Numbered from the stretch's first letter, positions 16,301-25,617 are shown. The stretch is 64,000 nucleotides of DNA from Sinomicrobium oceani (GCF_900119185.1 NZ_FPJE01000024.1:1-64000), one strand, 5' to 3'. A program made the numbers and translations. The notes: generated from the letters alone by a model not told the origin.

Positions 16301-18917
16301 CGATCACGAAGTGGGATTGGGAAAAACCCTCACCATGATTGTTTCCGCTCAGGAAATGAAACGGCTCGGTATTGTCCAAAAACCGATGATCCTTGCCCTG
16401 AAAGCCAATGTCAATCAAATTGCGGAAACCTATCGAAAAGCCTATCCCCACGCCCGGATATTGTCCCCGGGGCAAAATGATTTTACCCCCACTAAAAGGC
16501 TACGCTTATTCCATGAAATCAAAAACAACAACTGGGATTGTATTATCCTTACCCATGACCAGTTTGGTAAAATACCACAGTCTCCGGAAATGCAGCAACA
16601 GATCTTCCGGACGGAACTGGATCATATCGAACGTGACCTGAATACTGTCAGGGAGTTGGGCGGGGCGATTTCCAAAAAGATGCTCAAAGGACTGGAAATA
16701 CGAAAAAACAACCTCGAAGGAAAATTAAAAACGGTACTCAAAGACATTGAAGAAAAGAAAGATACGGGCATCAACTTTAAGGAAATGGGTGTTGACCATT
16801 TGTTTGTGGACGAATCCCATAAATTCAAAAACCTGACCTTTACCACACGTCATAACCGAGTGGCCGGATTGGGCAATATGGCAGGCAGCCAAAAAGCACT
16901 TAATATGCTTTTTGCCGTGCGCACTTTGCAGGAGCGTTTCAATTCCGACCTCTGTGTGACCTTCTTATCGGGTACACCCATTTCCAACAGCCTGACGGAA
17001 ATGTACCTACTATTCAAATACCTACGCCCTAAAGAAATGGAACGCCAACGCATTGAGAATTTTGACGGCTGGGCAGCGGTATTTGCCCGCAAAACCACCG
17101 ACTTTGAGTTTAGTGTTACCAATGAAATCATTGCCAAAGAACGCTTCCGTCATTTTATCAAAGTTCCTGAGTTGGCTTTGTTCTATAACGAGATTACCGA
17201 TTACAAAACCGCCAAACACATCAACCTGGACAAACCGGAACTCAGGGAAACCCTGGTCAATATTCCGCCTACACCACAGCAATCGGTCTTTATAAAAAAC
17301 CTGATGCAATTCGCCAAGACCGGTGATGGAGAACTCATCGGGCGTGGCAGGCTGACCCCCGAAGAAGATAAAGGGCGTATGCTCATTGCAACCAATTACG
17401 CCAAGAAAATGGCAGCCGATATGCGATTGGTAGATGATTGGAAATACGGAGACCATCCGGATAACAAGGTGAACACCGCAGCAAGAAAGATCGCTGAAAT
17501 TTATAATAATACCCAACCTCATAAAGGGACGCAGATTGTCTTTTCGGATATAGGAACCCCCAAACCGGACCGTTTTAATATTTATGATACCCTGAAGGAA
17601 AAACTGGTGAGGGATTTCCATATCCCTGCCGGGGAAGTCACTTTTATTCATGACTGGACGGATCGCAAGAAACCGGAACTTTTCCGTAAGATGAACCGGG
17701 GTGAAATCCGCATCCTGCTTGGAAGTACGGAAAAAGCGGGTACCGGTTTGAATGTACAGGAGCGTGTGGTGGCGATACACCATTTGGATATTCCCTGGAA
17801 GCCTTCGGAACTGGAACAGCGCAACGGCCGTGGGGCAAGGCAGGGTAACCGTATTGCCAAAGAATATTATGGCAATCAGGTACAGAATTTCGTCTATGCC
17901 GTGGAGCAATCGCTGGACAACTACAAATTCAACTTGCTTAAAAACAAACAGACCTTCATTTCCCAAATGAAAAACAGTGAACTCAATGTCCGTACCATTG
18001 ATGAAGGGGCTGTAGATGAAAAAAGCGGTATGAACTTCTCCGAATACATCGCCATCCTTTCTGGGGATACCTCCCTTTTGGAAAAAAGCAAACTGGAAAA
18101 GAAAGTGGCGGTAATGGAAAGCCTGAAACATTCGCATTTTAGGGAACTCACCCGTCATAAATACCAGTTGGAAAAACTGCAAAACGATCATGCTTCCACG
18201 GAAAAAACACTCGGAAAGCTTTCTGACGATGCAGCCGTGTATAAAGACCGTCTCCAGATGACCAAAGAAGGTACTAAAGCTAACCCCATTCAATTGGACG
18301 GGAAAACTGGTCGGGACAGTGAAGCTATAGGCAAACACATTATCCAGTTGTATCAAAACTGGAAGCCAAAAGCCGGGCAGCACGAAGAAAAAATTGGTAA
18401 CCTGTACGGTTTTCAGCTATACATCCGCAGGCAACAGGAAGCCTACGAAGAAAACGGATTGTTCGAATACCGGTATTCCAATAGCTTCTATGCACAAAGG
18501 GAAAGTGAGGGGATTAAATATACCTACAATAACGGTTTGCCCAATACGGATAATCCGAAACTGGCAGCACGGCATTTTTTAAATGCCATTGACCGGGTGG
18601 AGCATCTTAAAGAGCGGTATGAACGGAACCTTTTCGATCTGAAAACCGAACTTCCCAAGATTGAAAAACTCACCTCCAAACCTTTTACCAAGGAGCACGA
18701 GCTGCGGGAACTGAAAACAGAACTCGCCAATCTGGAACGGCAGATCGCCATTAAGATTCAGGAAAACCAGTTAAAGCAACACCAACCCAATGAACCGGAT
18801 GAAGAACAAACCCCGGTCATCAAACTCGGGGAACATCAAACAAACGGGCATGCCGTCAAAGAGTCTGTAGTAGCTGCTTCGGCATCGGAGCGTCCCCGTA
18901 GCAGGATGCGATTGTAA
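13395..18917 (+). CDS. Giant N6-adenine methylase / SNF2-type helicase of the ICE
   Basis: About 1,840 residues. The N-terminal methyltransferase-like part carries LYEPSAGSGIF (near residue 131; SAM motif) and SNIPFG (near 203; NPPY-like). A long linker leads to an SNF2/DEAD helicase: DHEVGLGKT (near 970), VDESHKF (near 1139), LSGTPISNSLTEM, and AGTGLNVQERV with ELEQRNGRGARQG (near 1475). The C-terminus is coiled-coil-like. Related proteins are conserved in Bacteroidetes conjugative elements, perhaps protecting or processing transferred DNA; the target is unknown. The listed start is the ATG (MAYNISEK); a GTG two codons earlier is possible. The SNIPFG motif departs from the canonical NPPF, so methylation activity is not certain. 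Confidence 0.85.
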   Translation: MAYNISEKLQDNIRAIRIALSHQDGKELSPDEVSNLKKFSGFGGIKAILYPYGTQEEWSANGATKEDLKHHADIMELHDLLKENYTETQYREIISSLRNSVLTAFYTPQVVPETLYTVLAAQNLHPKRLYEPSAGSGIFISEAVKAFPELEQITAVEKDTLSGLVLSAINSTLPVPAETHITGFEETPITENSSYDLIVSNIPFGNFSVYDEVYPNKALSGKIHNYFFAKGLDKLADGGLMAYITTDAFLNSPSNQKAREYLFEKADFISLSVMPDNLMKDTGNTEAPNHLLIVQKNATKETLSEEETLLVTTVSLENEYGTYHSNSYIQQHRDIITGNTLQPGKNQYGQAHETVWQQGDLNDIREKLGQTITEGFNTRLNRERYFQSQSLPIEKQEFGGRKLTYLPMPENKAETVSVQLGLFDTAPAEQINRAIAYINPLDATVVRKESARLISTIRTTDKPTHESIVLLAAKQQKSNRYLYKLYSNVKEIDHFSANWMDARLLGHELQNLSGELQGFGHAFTYEGDQTLEGVFQLNGQAARPFTNIHPFHKEGTLIVYQGQVGTLSEIDNDFKNAVFQPLGMQTDKRFYEHYITLRDEYLKISEKETTRTPVPQTERDELNQRYDQFISQYGQLNSQGNRRRILEDIAFGLTMLSSLERREGEHFVKSDMLTSTAQVSVKRFVTDDPIEALAHSLNDTGKVDIGFIGAAMGLEEPETIAHLGEHIYLNPVSKDWETADQFLSGNVVEKLRQAKQQTGAENDTPQVQRSLTALEKVQPERIPFELLDFNLGERWIPVSYYERFAAELFEQHTGINYFPSLDAFKVTTGMNTKVAREFAVTPKSGRTTYGYTLLEHALENTTPFFTYEVSVGDGKSIRVPDNEAIQLAHQKIDQIRNGFIDWLKELPDTDKKHIENLYNDTFNCYVLREFDGSHLNFPGLDKKALGIEDLYSSQKNAAWRIIQNRGALIDHEVGLGKTLTMIVSAQEMKRLGIVQKPMILALKANVNQIAETYRKAYPHARILSPGQNDFTPTKRLRLFHEIKNNNWDCIILTHDQFGKIPQSPEMQQQIFRTELDHIERDLNTVRELGGAISKKMLKGLEIRKNNLEGKLKTVLKDIEEKKDTGINFKEMGVDHLFVDESHKFKNLTFTTRHNRVAGLGNMAGSQKALNMLFAVRTLQERFNSDLCVTFLSGTPISNSLTEMYLLFKYLRPKEMERQRIENFDGWAAVFARKTTDFEFSVTNEIIAKERFRHFIKVPELALFYNEITDYKTAKHINLDKPELRETLVNIPPTPQQSVFIKNLMQFAKTGDGELIGRGRLTPEEDKGRMLIATNYAKKMAADMRLVDDWKYGDHPDNKVNTAARKIAEIYNNTQPHKGTQIVFSDIGTPKPDRFNIYDTLKEKLVRDFHIPAGEVTFIHDWTDRKKPELFRKMNRGEIRILLGSTEKAGTGLNVQERVVAIHHLDIPWKPSELEQRNGRGARQGNRIAKEYYGNQVQNFVYAVEQSLDNYKFNLLKNKQTFISQMKNSELNVRTIDEGAVDEKSGMNFSEYIAILSGDTSLLEKSKLEKKVAVMESLKHSHFRELTRHKYQLEKLQNDHASTEKTLGKLSDDAAVYKDRLQMTKEGTKANPIQLDGKTGRDSEAIGKHIIQLYQNWKPKAGQHEEKIGNLYGFQLYIRRQQEAYEENGLFEYRYSNSFYAQRESEGIKYTYNNGLPNTDNPKLAARHFLNAIDRVEHLKERYERNLFDLKTELPKIEKLTSKPFTKEHELRELKTELANLERQIAIKIQENQLKQHQPNEPDEEQTPVIKLGEHQTNGHAVKESVVAASASERPRSRMRL

Positions 18918-18934
18918 CATTAAAAAAGAAACGT

Positions 18935-19249
18935 ATGGCAAATAGTGTGTATCAGGTCAATAAAGGAATTAACCGCAGTATCGAATTTAAGGGATTAAAA
19001 GCCCAATATATCTGGTATTTGGGTGGCGGTGTGGTAGGATTGCTCATCGTATTTGCCATCATGTATATCATCGGGCTGCCCACACTGGTATGTATCGGTG
19101 TCATTCTCGGCTTAGGCACCCTGCTGGTGATGAAGATCTACCGAATGAGCAATCAATACGGGGAATACGGACTTATGAAAACCCTGGCACGAAAACAGGT
19201 TCCCAAAGCGCTCCGCTCCAGAAGCCGCAGGGCATTTTTAAAACGATAA
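18935..19249 (+). CDS. traF: TraF (DUF4133) conjugation protein
   Basis: 104 residues with two membrane helices (ggVVGLLIVFAIMYIIGLPTLVCIGVILG, about 30-65) and a basic C-terminus rich in Arg (RSRSRRAFLKR). This is the DUF4133/TraF family, a VirB3-like inner-membrane component of the mating apparatus. It lies between the methylase-helicase and traG, the usual TraE-F-G order being interrupted here by the giant gene. Confidence 0.85.
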   Translation: MANSVYQVNKGINRSIEFKGLKAQYIWYLGGGVVGLLIVFAIMYIIGLPTLVCIGVILGLGTLLVMKIYRMSNQYGEYGLMKTLARKQVPKALRSRSRRAFLKR

Positions 19250-19283
19250 AAAAATAAGTAATAATCCGGTAAATACTATAAGA

Positions 19284-21752
19284 ATGGAAAAAATGTTGGA
19301 TAATCTATTACCGATTATGGATGTGGAACACGACAGCATCCTGAGCAAACAAGGCGATGTCACCGTCGTGTTTAAAGCAGACCTGCCGGAGATCTTTACC
19401 CTTTCCGATCAGGAATATGAAGCTTTTCATCAGGCCTGGGTAAAAGCCATTAAGGTATTGCCCAAATTCAGTGTACTGCATAAACAGGACTGGTTTTTGC
19501 AAACCGGGCATCAACCCGATTTTACCAAAGCCGATACCAGTTTTTTAAGCCGGGCAAGTGAGCGGTTTTTTAATGAACGCCCCTTTCTGGATCATAGGTG
19601 TTATATCCTACTGACCAAAAAACCGGATAACCGCAAAACGGCAACTTCTGCCTATTCCAGCCTGCTGCGCAGAAGCATCGTCCCGGAAGAAACATTGAAA
19701 CCCTCTTTGTTACAGGATTTTCTGGACGCTGCCGGTCAGTTTCAACGTATCATGGAAGATAGTGGCTTTGTGAAACTGACCCGATTACGGGAAAAGGAAC
19801 TTTGGAGTGGCAAACGGACAATGGGTATCATTGAAAAGTACTGCTACCTGTCGGAGCACAATGACCAGTATCTCATGGGAGACATCAACTTCCAGGAAGG
19901 CTTACAGGTAGGTTCAAAGCATTGTCAACTTTACACCCTGGGGGATGCTGCTGACCTGCCTGCACTTTGTGGCAGTCGTATCAATTACGATAAGTACAGT
20001 ACGGACAAAACCAAATTCAGTATCGGCTTTGCCTCTACGCTGGGTCAACTACTGCCCTGTAATCATATTTACAACCAATACCTGTTTATCGAGGATGCCC
20101 AGAAGACGATCACTAAACTGGAATCCAAAAGGCTACGGTTGCAATCCCTGTCCGCTTACAGCCGGGAAAATATGATTGCCCGTGATGCGACCAATGATTT
20201 TTTAAATGAAGCTATCAGTCAGCAACGCCTTCCGGTAAAAGCCCATTTTAATGTACTGGTATGGACGGAAGATAAGGAAGAACTCAAAGACCTGAAAAAC
20301 AAAGTCTCCTCCGCATTGGCACAAATGGATGCGGTAGCCAAACAGGAAACCATCGGAGCTCCTCAGATTTTCTGGGCAGGTATTCCCGGCAATGCCGCTG
20401 ACTTTCCCATGAACGATACCTTCGACACCTTTGCCGAACAGGCGACCTGTTTTCTGAACCTGGAAACGGGTTACCGTACTTCCTTAAGTCCTGTAGGGAT
20501 TCGTCTGGGAGATCGGATGACGGGCAAACCTGTACATGTGGACATTAGTGATGAACCCATGAACATGGGGATTTGTACCAACCGTAACAAGTTTATACTA
20601 GGTCCCTCCGGGAGCGGAAAATCCTTTTTTACCAATCATATGGTACGCAGCTATTACGAGCAGGGAACCCATATTGTACTGGTGGATGTAGGACATAGCT
20701 ATAAGGGCTTGTGTGATATGGTCAACGGCTACTATTTCACCTACAGTGAAGAAAACCCGATCCGTTTCAACCCTTTCTTTATCGGGGAGGGTGACCACCT
20801 GGACACGGAAAAGAAAGAAAGTATCAAAACACTGCTGCTCGCTCTTTGGAAAAAGGATGATGAAGCCTTCAAACGCAGCGAGTATGTAGCGCTTTCCAAT
20901 GCCATTACCGGATACTACCGGCACCTTGAGAAGAATCCATCGGTGTTTCCTTGTTTCAACAGCTTTTATGAATTCCTGCGGGATGAGTATGTAGCGGTAC
21001 TTCAACAGGATCGGGTAAAAGACCGGGATTTTGATATGGATAATTTCCTGTATGTACTCCGCCCATATTTCCGGGGCGGGGAATTTGATTACCTGCTCAA
21101 TGCCACGGAAAACCTGAACCTTTTACAGGAACGCTTTATCGTGTTTGAACTGGACAATATCAAAGATCATCCCATCCTCTTCCCGGTAGTGACCATCATT
21201 ATCATGGAAGTCTTCATCAACAAGATGCGCAAAATGAAAGGCATCCGTAAGATGATCTTAATTGAAGAAGCCTGGAAAGCCCTGATGAAAGAAGGTTTTG
21301 CGGAATACATCAAATACCTCTTTAAAACAGTACGGAAATTCTTTGGCGAGGCTATCGTGGTGACCCAGGAAGTAGAAGATATTATTTCTTCTCCGGTGGT
21401 CAAGCAGGCGATCATCAATAACAGCGATTGCAAGATACTGCTCGACCAAAGCAAGTACCAAAACAAATTTGACCAAATACAGGAACTCTTAGGGTTAACG
21501 GAAAAAGAAAAAGCCCTTGTGTTATCGGTCAATAAAGCCAATGATCCCACCCGAAAATACAAAGAGGTCTTTATCAGCCTCGGCGGAATGCTCAGCAAGG
21601 TGTACCGCACCGAAGTGAGCGTGGAAGAATACCTGGCGTACACCACCGAACAGACTGAAAAGGTGAAACTGATGGAATATGCGGCAAAATTTGGCGGGGA
21701 TATCCGCAAGGGTATTGCTGCAATGGCGGAAGATCTAAAACTTAAAAAATGA
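19284..21752 (+). CDS. traG: TraG-family conjugation ATPase (VirB4-like)
   Basis: 822 residues, the normal size for Bacteroidetes TraG. The N-terminal DUF3875-like region (MLDNLLPIMDVEHDSIL) is followed by the ATPase: Walker A LGPSGSGKSFF near residue 438 and Walker B MILIEEAWKAL near residue 656. It powers assembly of, and transport through, the type IV secretion channel. It shares its operon with traF upstream and the traI-like gene 6 bp downstream. The in-frame ATG three codons in (MLDNLL) is an alternative start. Confidence 0.92.
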   Translation: MEKMLDNLLPIMDVEHDSILSKQGDVTVVFKADLPEIFTLSDQEYEAFHQAWVKAIKVLPKFSVLHKQDWFLQTGHQPDFTKADTSFLSRASERFFNERPFLDHRCYILLTKKPDNRKTATSAYSSLLRRSIVPEETLKPSLLQDFLDAAGQFQRIMEDSGFVKLTRLREKELWSGKRTMGIIEKYCYLSEHNDQYLMGDINFQEGLQVGSKHCQLYTLGDAADLPALCGSRINYDKYSTDKTKFSIGFASTLGQLLPCNHIYNQYLFIEDAQKTITKLESKRLRLQSLSAYSRENMIARDATNDFLNEAISQQRLPVKAHFNVLVWTEDKEELKDLKNKVSSALAQMDAVAKQETIGAPQIFWAGIPGNAADFPMNDTFDTFAEQATCFLNLETGYRTSLSPVGIRLGDRMTGKPVHVDISDEPMNMGICTNRNKFILGPSGSGKSFFTNHMVRSYYEQGTHIVLVDVGHSYKGLCDMVNGYYFTYSEENPIRFNPFFIGEGDHLDTEKKESIKTLLLALWKKDDEAFKRSEYVALSNAITGYYRHLEKNPSVFPCFNSFYEFLRDEYVAVLQQDRVKDRDFDMDNFLYVLRPYFRGGEFDYLLNATENLNLLQERFIVFELDNIKDHPILFPVVTIIIMEVFINKMRKMKGIRKMILIEEAWKALMKEGFAEYIKYLFKTVRKFFGEAIVVTQEVEDIISSPVVKQAIINNSDCKILLDQSKYQNKFDQIQELLGLTEKEKALVLSVNKANDPTRKYKEVFISLGGMLSKVYRTEVSVEEYLAYTTEQTEKVKLMEYAAKFGGDIRKGIAAMAEDLKLKK

Positions 21753-21758
21753 TGAACC

Positions 21759-22448
21759 ATGAAAAAATATGCAAGAATGTTACTGCTTGCCCTTTGTATC
21801 TCCTTTATGGTACTACCGGTACAACAGGCGAATGCCACTCCGATAGCCATACTGGAAATCATCAAAGCAGGCATCAAAAAAGTAATCAAAGCCGTGGATT
21901 TAAAAATCCAGCGCTTACAGAACAAGACCATCTGGTTACAGAACGCCCAGAAGACCTTGGAAAATACGCTTTCCAAGCTCAAACTGGATGAGATTTCCGA
22001 GTGGACGGAAAAACAAAAAGAGCAATACCGGGAATATTATGAAGAGCTGGCTAAGGTAAAGGCTATTATTTCCTATTACCAGCGCATCCGGGATATCACC
22101 CAAAAACAGGTTCGGCTGGTCAATGAATACCAACATGCCTGGCAGCTCATTCAGCAGGATGAACACTTTACCTCGGATGAGATTGAATATATGTCAGAGG
22201 TATACTCCGGTATCCTGGAAGAGAGCCTAAACAATATTGACCAGATTACCCTGATCGTTCAATCCTTTACCACCACCATGAGTGATGCCAAACGCCTGGA
22301 GATCATCAACAATGCCGCCGATCAGGTTGATGCCAATTATGATGACCTGATGCGCTTTAATCAGCAAAATGTATTGCTGAGCCTTTCCAGGGCAAAGACT
22401 TCCATTGAAGTACAAACCGTGAAAAAATTATATGGACTTCCTCAATAA
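21759..22448 (+). CDS. TraI-like exported conjugation protein
   Basis: 229 residues: signal peptide (MKKYARMLLLALCISFMVLP...ANA, about 1-27), then a long helical domain (IQRLQNKTIWLQNAQKTLEN, YYQRIRDITQKQVRLVNEY). It resembles the DUF4141/TraI family that occupies this place between TraG and TraJ. It is probably periplasmic, VirB5-like in position. The two following genes are exported helical proteins of similar length. Confidence 0.75.
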   Translation: MKKYARMLLLALCISFMVLPVQQANATPIAILEIIKAGIKKVIKAVDLKIQRLQNKTIWLQNAQKTLENTLSKLKLDEISEWTEKQKEQYREYYEELAKVKAIISYYQRIRDITQKQVRLVNEYQHAWQLIQQDEHFTSDEIEYMSEVYSGILEESLNNIDQITLIVQSFTTTMSDAKRLEIINNAADQVDANYDDLMRFNQQNVLLSLSRAKTSIEVQTVKKLYGLPQ

Positions 22449-22456
22449 CACGAACT

Positions 22457-23113
22457 ATGAGAAAGATAATTTTAATAGGACTCATGCTGTTTCTGGCAGC
22501 AGGAACCGTTCAGGCACAGACTTTTTCAGAGTGGTTCCGCCAGAAAAAGACACAGAAGAAATACCTGCTTCAGCAGATTGCCGCTTTACAGGTATATATC
22601 GGATATGCTCAAAAAGGGTATCGTATTGCCAAAGAAGGTTTGACCACTATCGGAGGGTTTACCAAAGGGGAATTTGACCTGCATAATGATTTTATAAACT
22701 CCTTGAGTACAGTCAACCCTGAAATCAGAAACTATGCAAAGGTAGCAGACATCATCGCCCTTGAAATACGCATCATTCAGGATTACGGGCAAACCTACGG
22801 ACAACTTGGTAATAGCGATGCTTTTACCGAAGCAGAACTCAGCTATATCGGGCGGGTTTTTACTCGCCTCTTGGAGGATTGTGAACAGGCACTGGACGAA
22901 CTTATTGCGATAACTACGGATGCCGAGTTGCAAATGGAAGATAATGAGCGCATGGAGCGTATCGACAAGCTCTACTTACGCATGCAGGACAATTACACCT
23001 TCTCGCAAAGTTTCGGCAATGAAGCCAAAGTAATGGCAGCCGCTCGGATCAGGGAATACCATGAAGTACAATACGGCAAAACACTCAGGAACCTTCAAAA
23101 CGAAAACCCATGA
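22457..23113 (+). CDS. Exported helical conjugation protein (TraI-region paralogue 1)
   Basis: 218 residues with signal peptide ending at VQAQ (residue 21) and a helical mature part. Shares with the next gene the pattern KGY-I-x-IxxFxxGxFxxHxxFxxxLxxVxPxxRNYxxVxDI and a C-terminal DNERMERIDKLYLRMQDNYTF / DDERLQAIDRIYADMQDKLMF segment. Databases sometimes label this family TerB-like tellurite resistance, which the operon context does not support. Probably a periplasmic component of the mating channel. Confidence 0.7.
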   Translation: MRKIILIGLMLFLAAGTVQAQTFSEWFRQKKTQKKYLLQQIAALQVYIGYAQKGYRIAKEGLTTIGGFTKGEFDLHNDFINSLSTVNPEIRNYAKVADIIALEIRIIQDYGQTYGQLGNSDAFTEAELSYIGRVFTRLLEDCEQALDELIAITTDAELQMEDNERMERIDKLYLRMQDNYTFSQSFGNEAKVMAAARIREYHEVQYGKTLRNLQNENP

Positions 23114-23748
23114 AAAAGACAGGAATACTTATAGGACTTGTGATCTGCGGGCTCTTCTGCTCGTTCAGAGCATCAGCGCAATCCGCAGAGATACAACAGC
23201 TCTTGCTCAATGTAGAAAAACTGACCCAGTTCAAACAGATATTGAGCGATATGAAAAAGGGCTATCAGATATTGGAAGGAGGTTATAATACCATCAAGGA
23301 TATATCGGAAGGTAATTTCAGTATGCACAAAGCTTTTTTGGACGGGCTGATGGAAGTAAGCCCCACCGTTCGCAATTACAAACGTGTGGGCGATATTGTG
23401 AATTATCAGGTGATACTGGTCAGGGAATACCGGAATGCGTATGACCGGTTTCAAAGTGACGGGAATTTCAATCCGCAGGAACTGGCGTATCTCGGACGGG
23501 TGTATGATAACCTCTTTGATGAAAGCCTGCGAAATCTCGATGAATTACTGGTCATCATTACGGCAGGTAAAGCCCGTATGAGTGATGATGAGCGTTTACA
23601 GGCCATTGACCGGATCTATGCCGATATGCAGGACAAACTAATGTTCCTCAGACACTTTAATAATAATACGACCATTCTTGCGGTGCAAAGGGCAAAAGAA
23701 AGAAATGATGCCCGCACCATTCGCAATATATATGGTATAAACAACTAA
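23110..23748 (+). CDS. Exported helical conjugation protein (TraI-region paralogue 2)
   Basis: 212 residues, signal peptide cleaved near ASAQ (residue 24). It is clearly paralogous to the preceding gene: SEGNFSMHKAFLDGLMEVSPTVRNY, PQELAYLGRVYDNL and the DDERLQAIDRIYADMQDK motif align without gaps. The start overlaps the preceding stop by 4 bp. A local gene duplication is the simplest explanation. Function as above, not independently supported. Confidence 0.7.
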   Translation: MKKTGILIGLVICGLFCSFRASAQSAEIQQLLLNVEKLTQFKQILSDMKKGYQILEGGYNTIKDISEGNFSMHKAFLDGLMEVSPTVRNYKRVGDIVNYQVILVREYRNAYDRFQSDGNFNPQELAYLGRVYDNLFDESLRNLDELLVIITAGKARMSDDERLQAIDRIYADMQDKLMFLRHFNNNTTILAVQRAKERNDARTIRNIYGINN

Positions 23749-23760
23749 AAATCAAAAATT

Positions 23761-24975
23761 ATGGCAACATATAGAAAAACCGCCTGGCTGGCGGTTATAG
23801 GATTGCTATTGCCTTTTATGGGCAGTGCACAGGGAATTGCCGGTGAGATGAACAGCTTGCATAGTGTATTGGAACAACTCTATGATGAAATGATGCCACT
23901 GTGCAGCCAGCTTATTGGCGTAGGACAGGCACTGGCGGGATTTGCCGCCATGTGGTATATCGCTTCCAGGGTCTGGGGACATTTGTCAAGAGCGGAACCT
24001 ATCGACTTTTACCCGCTTTTTCGCCCGTTTGTCATCGGGTTTTGTGTGCTGATATTCCCTTCCGTTCTGGGATTGATCAACGGGATCATGAAACCCACGG
24101 TGACCGCTACCGCTTCGATGGTAGAAGGCTCCGACAGGGCAATTGCGGTGCTTTTGGAAAAGAAGGAAGAAGCCATCAAAAAAACGGATGTATGGCAGAT
24201 GTATGTGGGTGAAAGCGGGGATGGTGACCGGGACCGATGGTATAAATACACCCATGATAATGCCAGTCCTTCTGATGAAGGCTTTTTTGAAGGGATTGGC
24301 AACGACATCAAGTTTGCCATGTCCAAAGCCTCGTACAATTTCCGCAATTCGGTCAAGGAATGGATGAGTGAAGTACTGCGGGTACTCTTTGAAGCCGCAG
24401 CCTTATGTATCGATACGCTACGAACCTTTCAATTGGTGGTACTTGCCATATTGGGGCCGCTGGTATTTGGGATTGCCGTCTTTGACGGGTTCCAGCATAC
24501 CCTGACCGTTTGGATTGCCCGATACATCAATATTTTTCTCTGGCTTCCGGTAGCCAATATTTTCGGGAGCATTATCGGAAAAATCCAGGAGAAAATGCTG
24601 GAAATGGACATTGCCCAGGTACAGGATTACGGGGATACTTTTTTCAGCCGCACGGATATGGCCTATCTGGTCTTTATGATTATTGGCATTGTAGGATACT
24701 TTACCGTGCCTTCGGTAGCCAATTACATTGTCCATGCGGGAGGTGGCGGTGCTTTGGGACAGAAAGTCACCAGTATCTTCAGCAGTTCCTCCAGAGCAGT
24801 TATGGGAGCAGCCACAGGTGGGGCCAGCATGGCGGCGGATGCAATGGGCAATGCCGCCAGTCGTATTTCCCAGAGTATGGCCAGCAATGGTACAACCAAT
24901 CCTTATTTCAAGGATGGCAATTCGGATGGCGGTGGCTCCGGCTATATGAATGACAAACTCAAAGGTAATTCTTAA
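23761..24975 (+). CDS. traJ: TraJ conjugation protein (VirB6-like, polytopic)
   Basis: 404 residues: N-terminal signal or first helix, then several membrane spans (around 45-65, 80-105, 200-260, 300-325) and a glycine/serine-rich C-terminal tail (GAATGGASMAADAMGNAASR). This is the TraJ layout of Bacteroidetes elements, taking the inner-membrane channel role of VirB6. It lies in traI-J-K order, 12 bp after the preceding gene. Confidence 0.85.
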   Translation: MATYRKTAWLAVIGLLLPFMGSAQGIAGEMNSLHSVLEQLYDEMMPLCSQLIGVGQALAGFAAMWYIASRVWGHLSRAEPIDFYPLFRPFVIGFCVLIFPSVLGLINGIMKPTVTATASMVEGSDRAIAVLLEKKEEAIKKTDVWQMYVGESGDGDRDRWYKYTHDNASPSDEGFFEGIGNDIKFAMSKASYNFRNSVKEWMSEVLRVLFEAAALCIDTLRTFQLVVLAILGPLVFGIAVFDGFQHTLTVWIARYINIFLWLPVANIFGSIIGKIQEKMLEMDIAQVQDYGDTFFSRTDMAYLVFMIIGIVGYFTVPSVANYIVHAGGGGALGQKVTSIFSSSSRAVMGAATGGASMAADAMGNAASRISQSMASNGTTNPYFKDGNSDGGGSGYMNDKLKGNS

Positions 24976-24993
24976 CCCCAAAAAGGAGAAATC

Positions 24994-25617
24994 ATGTTTA
25001 AAAAAATGAAAAATATCGATACGGCTTTTCGGCATATCCGGGGATTTACCATGCTTATTATTGCAGGCTCGGTGCTATTATCCTGCTTTGCCCTTTATAA
25101 GAGTTTCAGTCTGGTATCGGAGATGCAGGATAGGATTTACATTCTTGCCAATGGCAAGGCACTCGAAGCCTATTCCGCCGGACGTAAGGACAATATCCCA
25201 GTGGAAGCACGGGATCATGTGAAAACCTTCCACCAATTGTTCTTTACCCTTGACCCGGATGATAAAGCAATTGAAACGAATATCACTAAAGCTTTATACC
25301 TGGCGGATGGCAGTGCCAAACGGATTTATGATGACCTGAAGGAGAACGGATATTATGCCGGGCTTATTTCCGGAAATGTTAACCAGACCATCCATGTGGA
25401 TAGCGTAGCGGTGGACATCAATGAATACCCCTATAAATTCCGGTGCTACGCTACCCAGCGCATAATCCGTCCGACCAGTATCACTACCCGAAGCCTGATT
25501 ACTGAAGGGGCGTTGCGTAATGTATCCCGAAGTGATAATAATCCGCATGGTTTTCTGATAGAACGCTGGGCAACCATCGCCAACAAGGATTTGAAAACGA
25601 CCGCCAGACGGTATTAA
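24994..25617 (+). CDS. traK: TraK conjugation protein (VirB8-like)
   Basis: 207 residues, standard TraK size. One N-terminal membrane helix (FTMLIIAGSVLLSCFALYK, about 17-36) and a periplasmic domain with LFFTLDPDDKAIETNITKALYLAD and FRCYATQRIIRPTSITTRSL, the strands typical of the VirB8-like NTF2 fold. Nucleation protein of the type IV channel. It directly follows traJ. Confidence 0.88.
   Translation: MFKKMKNIDTAFRHIRGFTMLIIAGSVLLSCFALYKSFSLVSEMQDRIYILANGKALEAYSAGRKDNIPVEARDHVKTFHQLFFTLDPDDKAIETNITKALYLADGSAKRIYDDLKENGYYAGLISGNVNQTIHVDSVAVDINEYPYKFRCYATQRIIRPTSITTRSLITEGALRNVSRSDNNPHGFLIERWATIANKDLKTTARRY

Noticed and set aside
17022-18383. Long minus-strand open frame (453 codons)
   Set aside because: It lies wholly inside the methylase-helicase gene in the opposite frame, has no family resemblance, and the forward frame carries clear helicase motifs.
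13395-18917. Anti-phage defence system (BREX/DISARM-like)
   Set aside because: A methylase-helicase suggests it, but the gene sits within the tra operon and no companion phosphatase, protease or nuclease genes are present.
22457-23748. Tellurite-resistance (TerB) function
   Set aside because: Similar proteins are sometimes labelled TerB, but the signal peptides and position between traG and traJ fit a conjugation role and no other ter genes are present.
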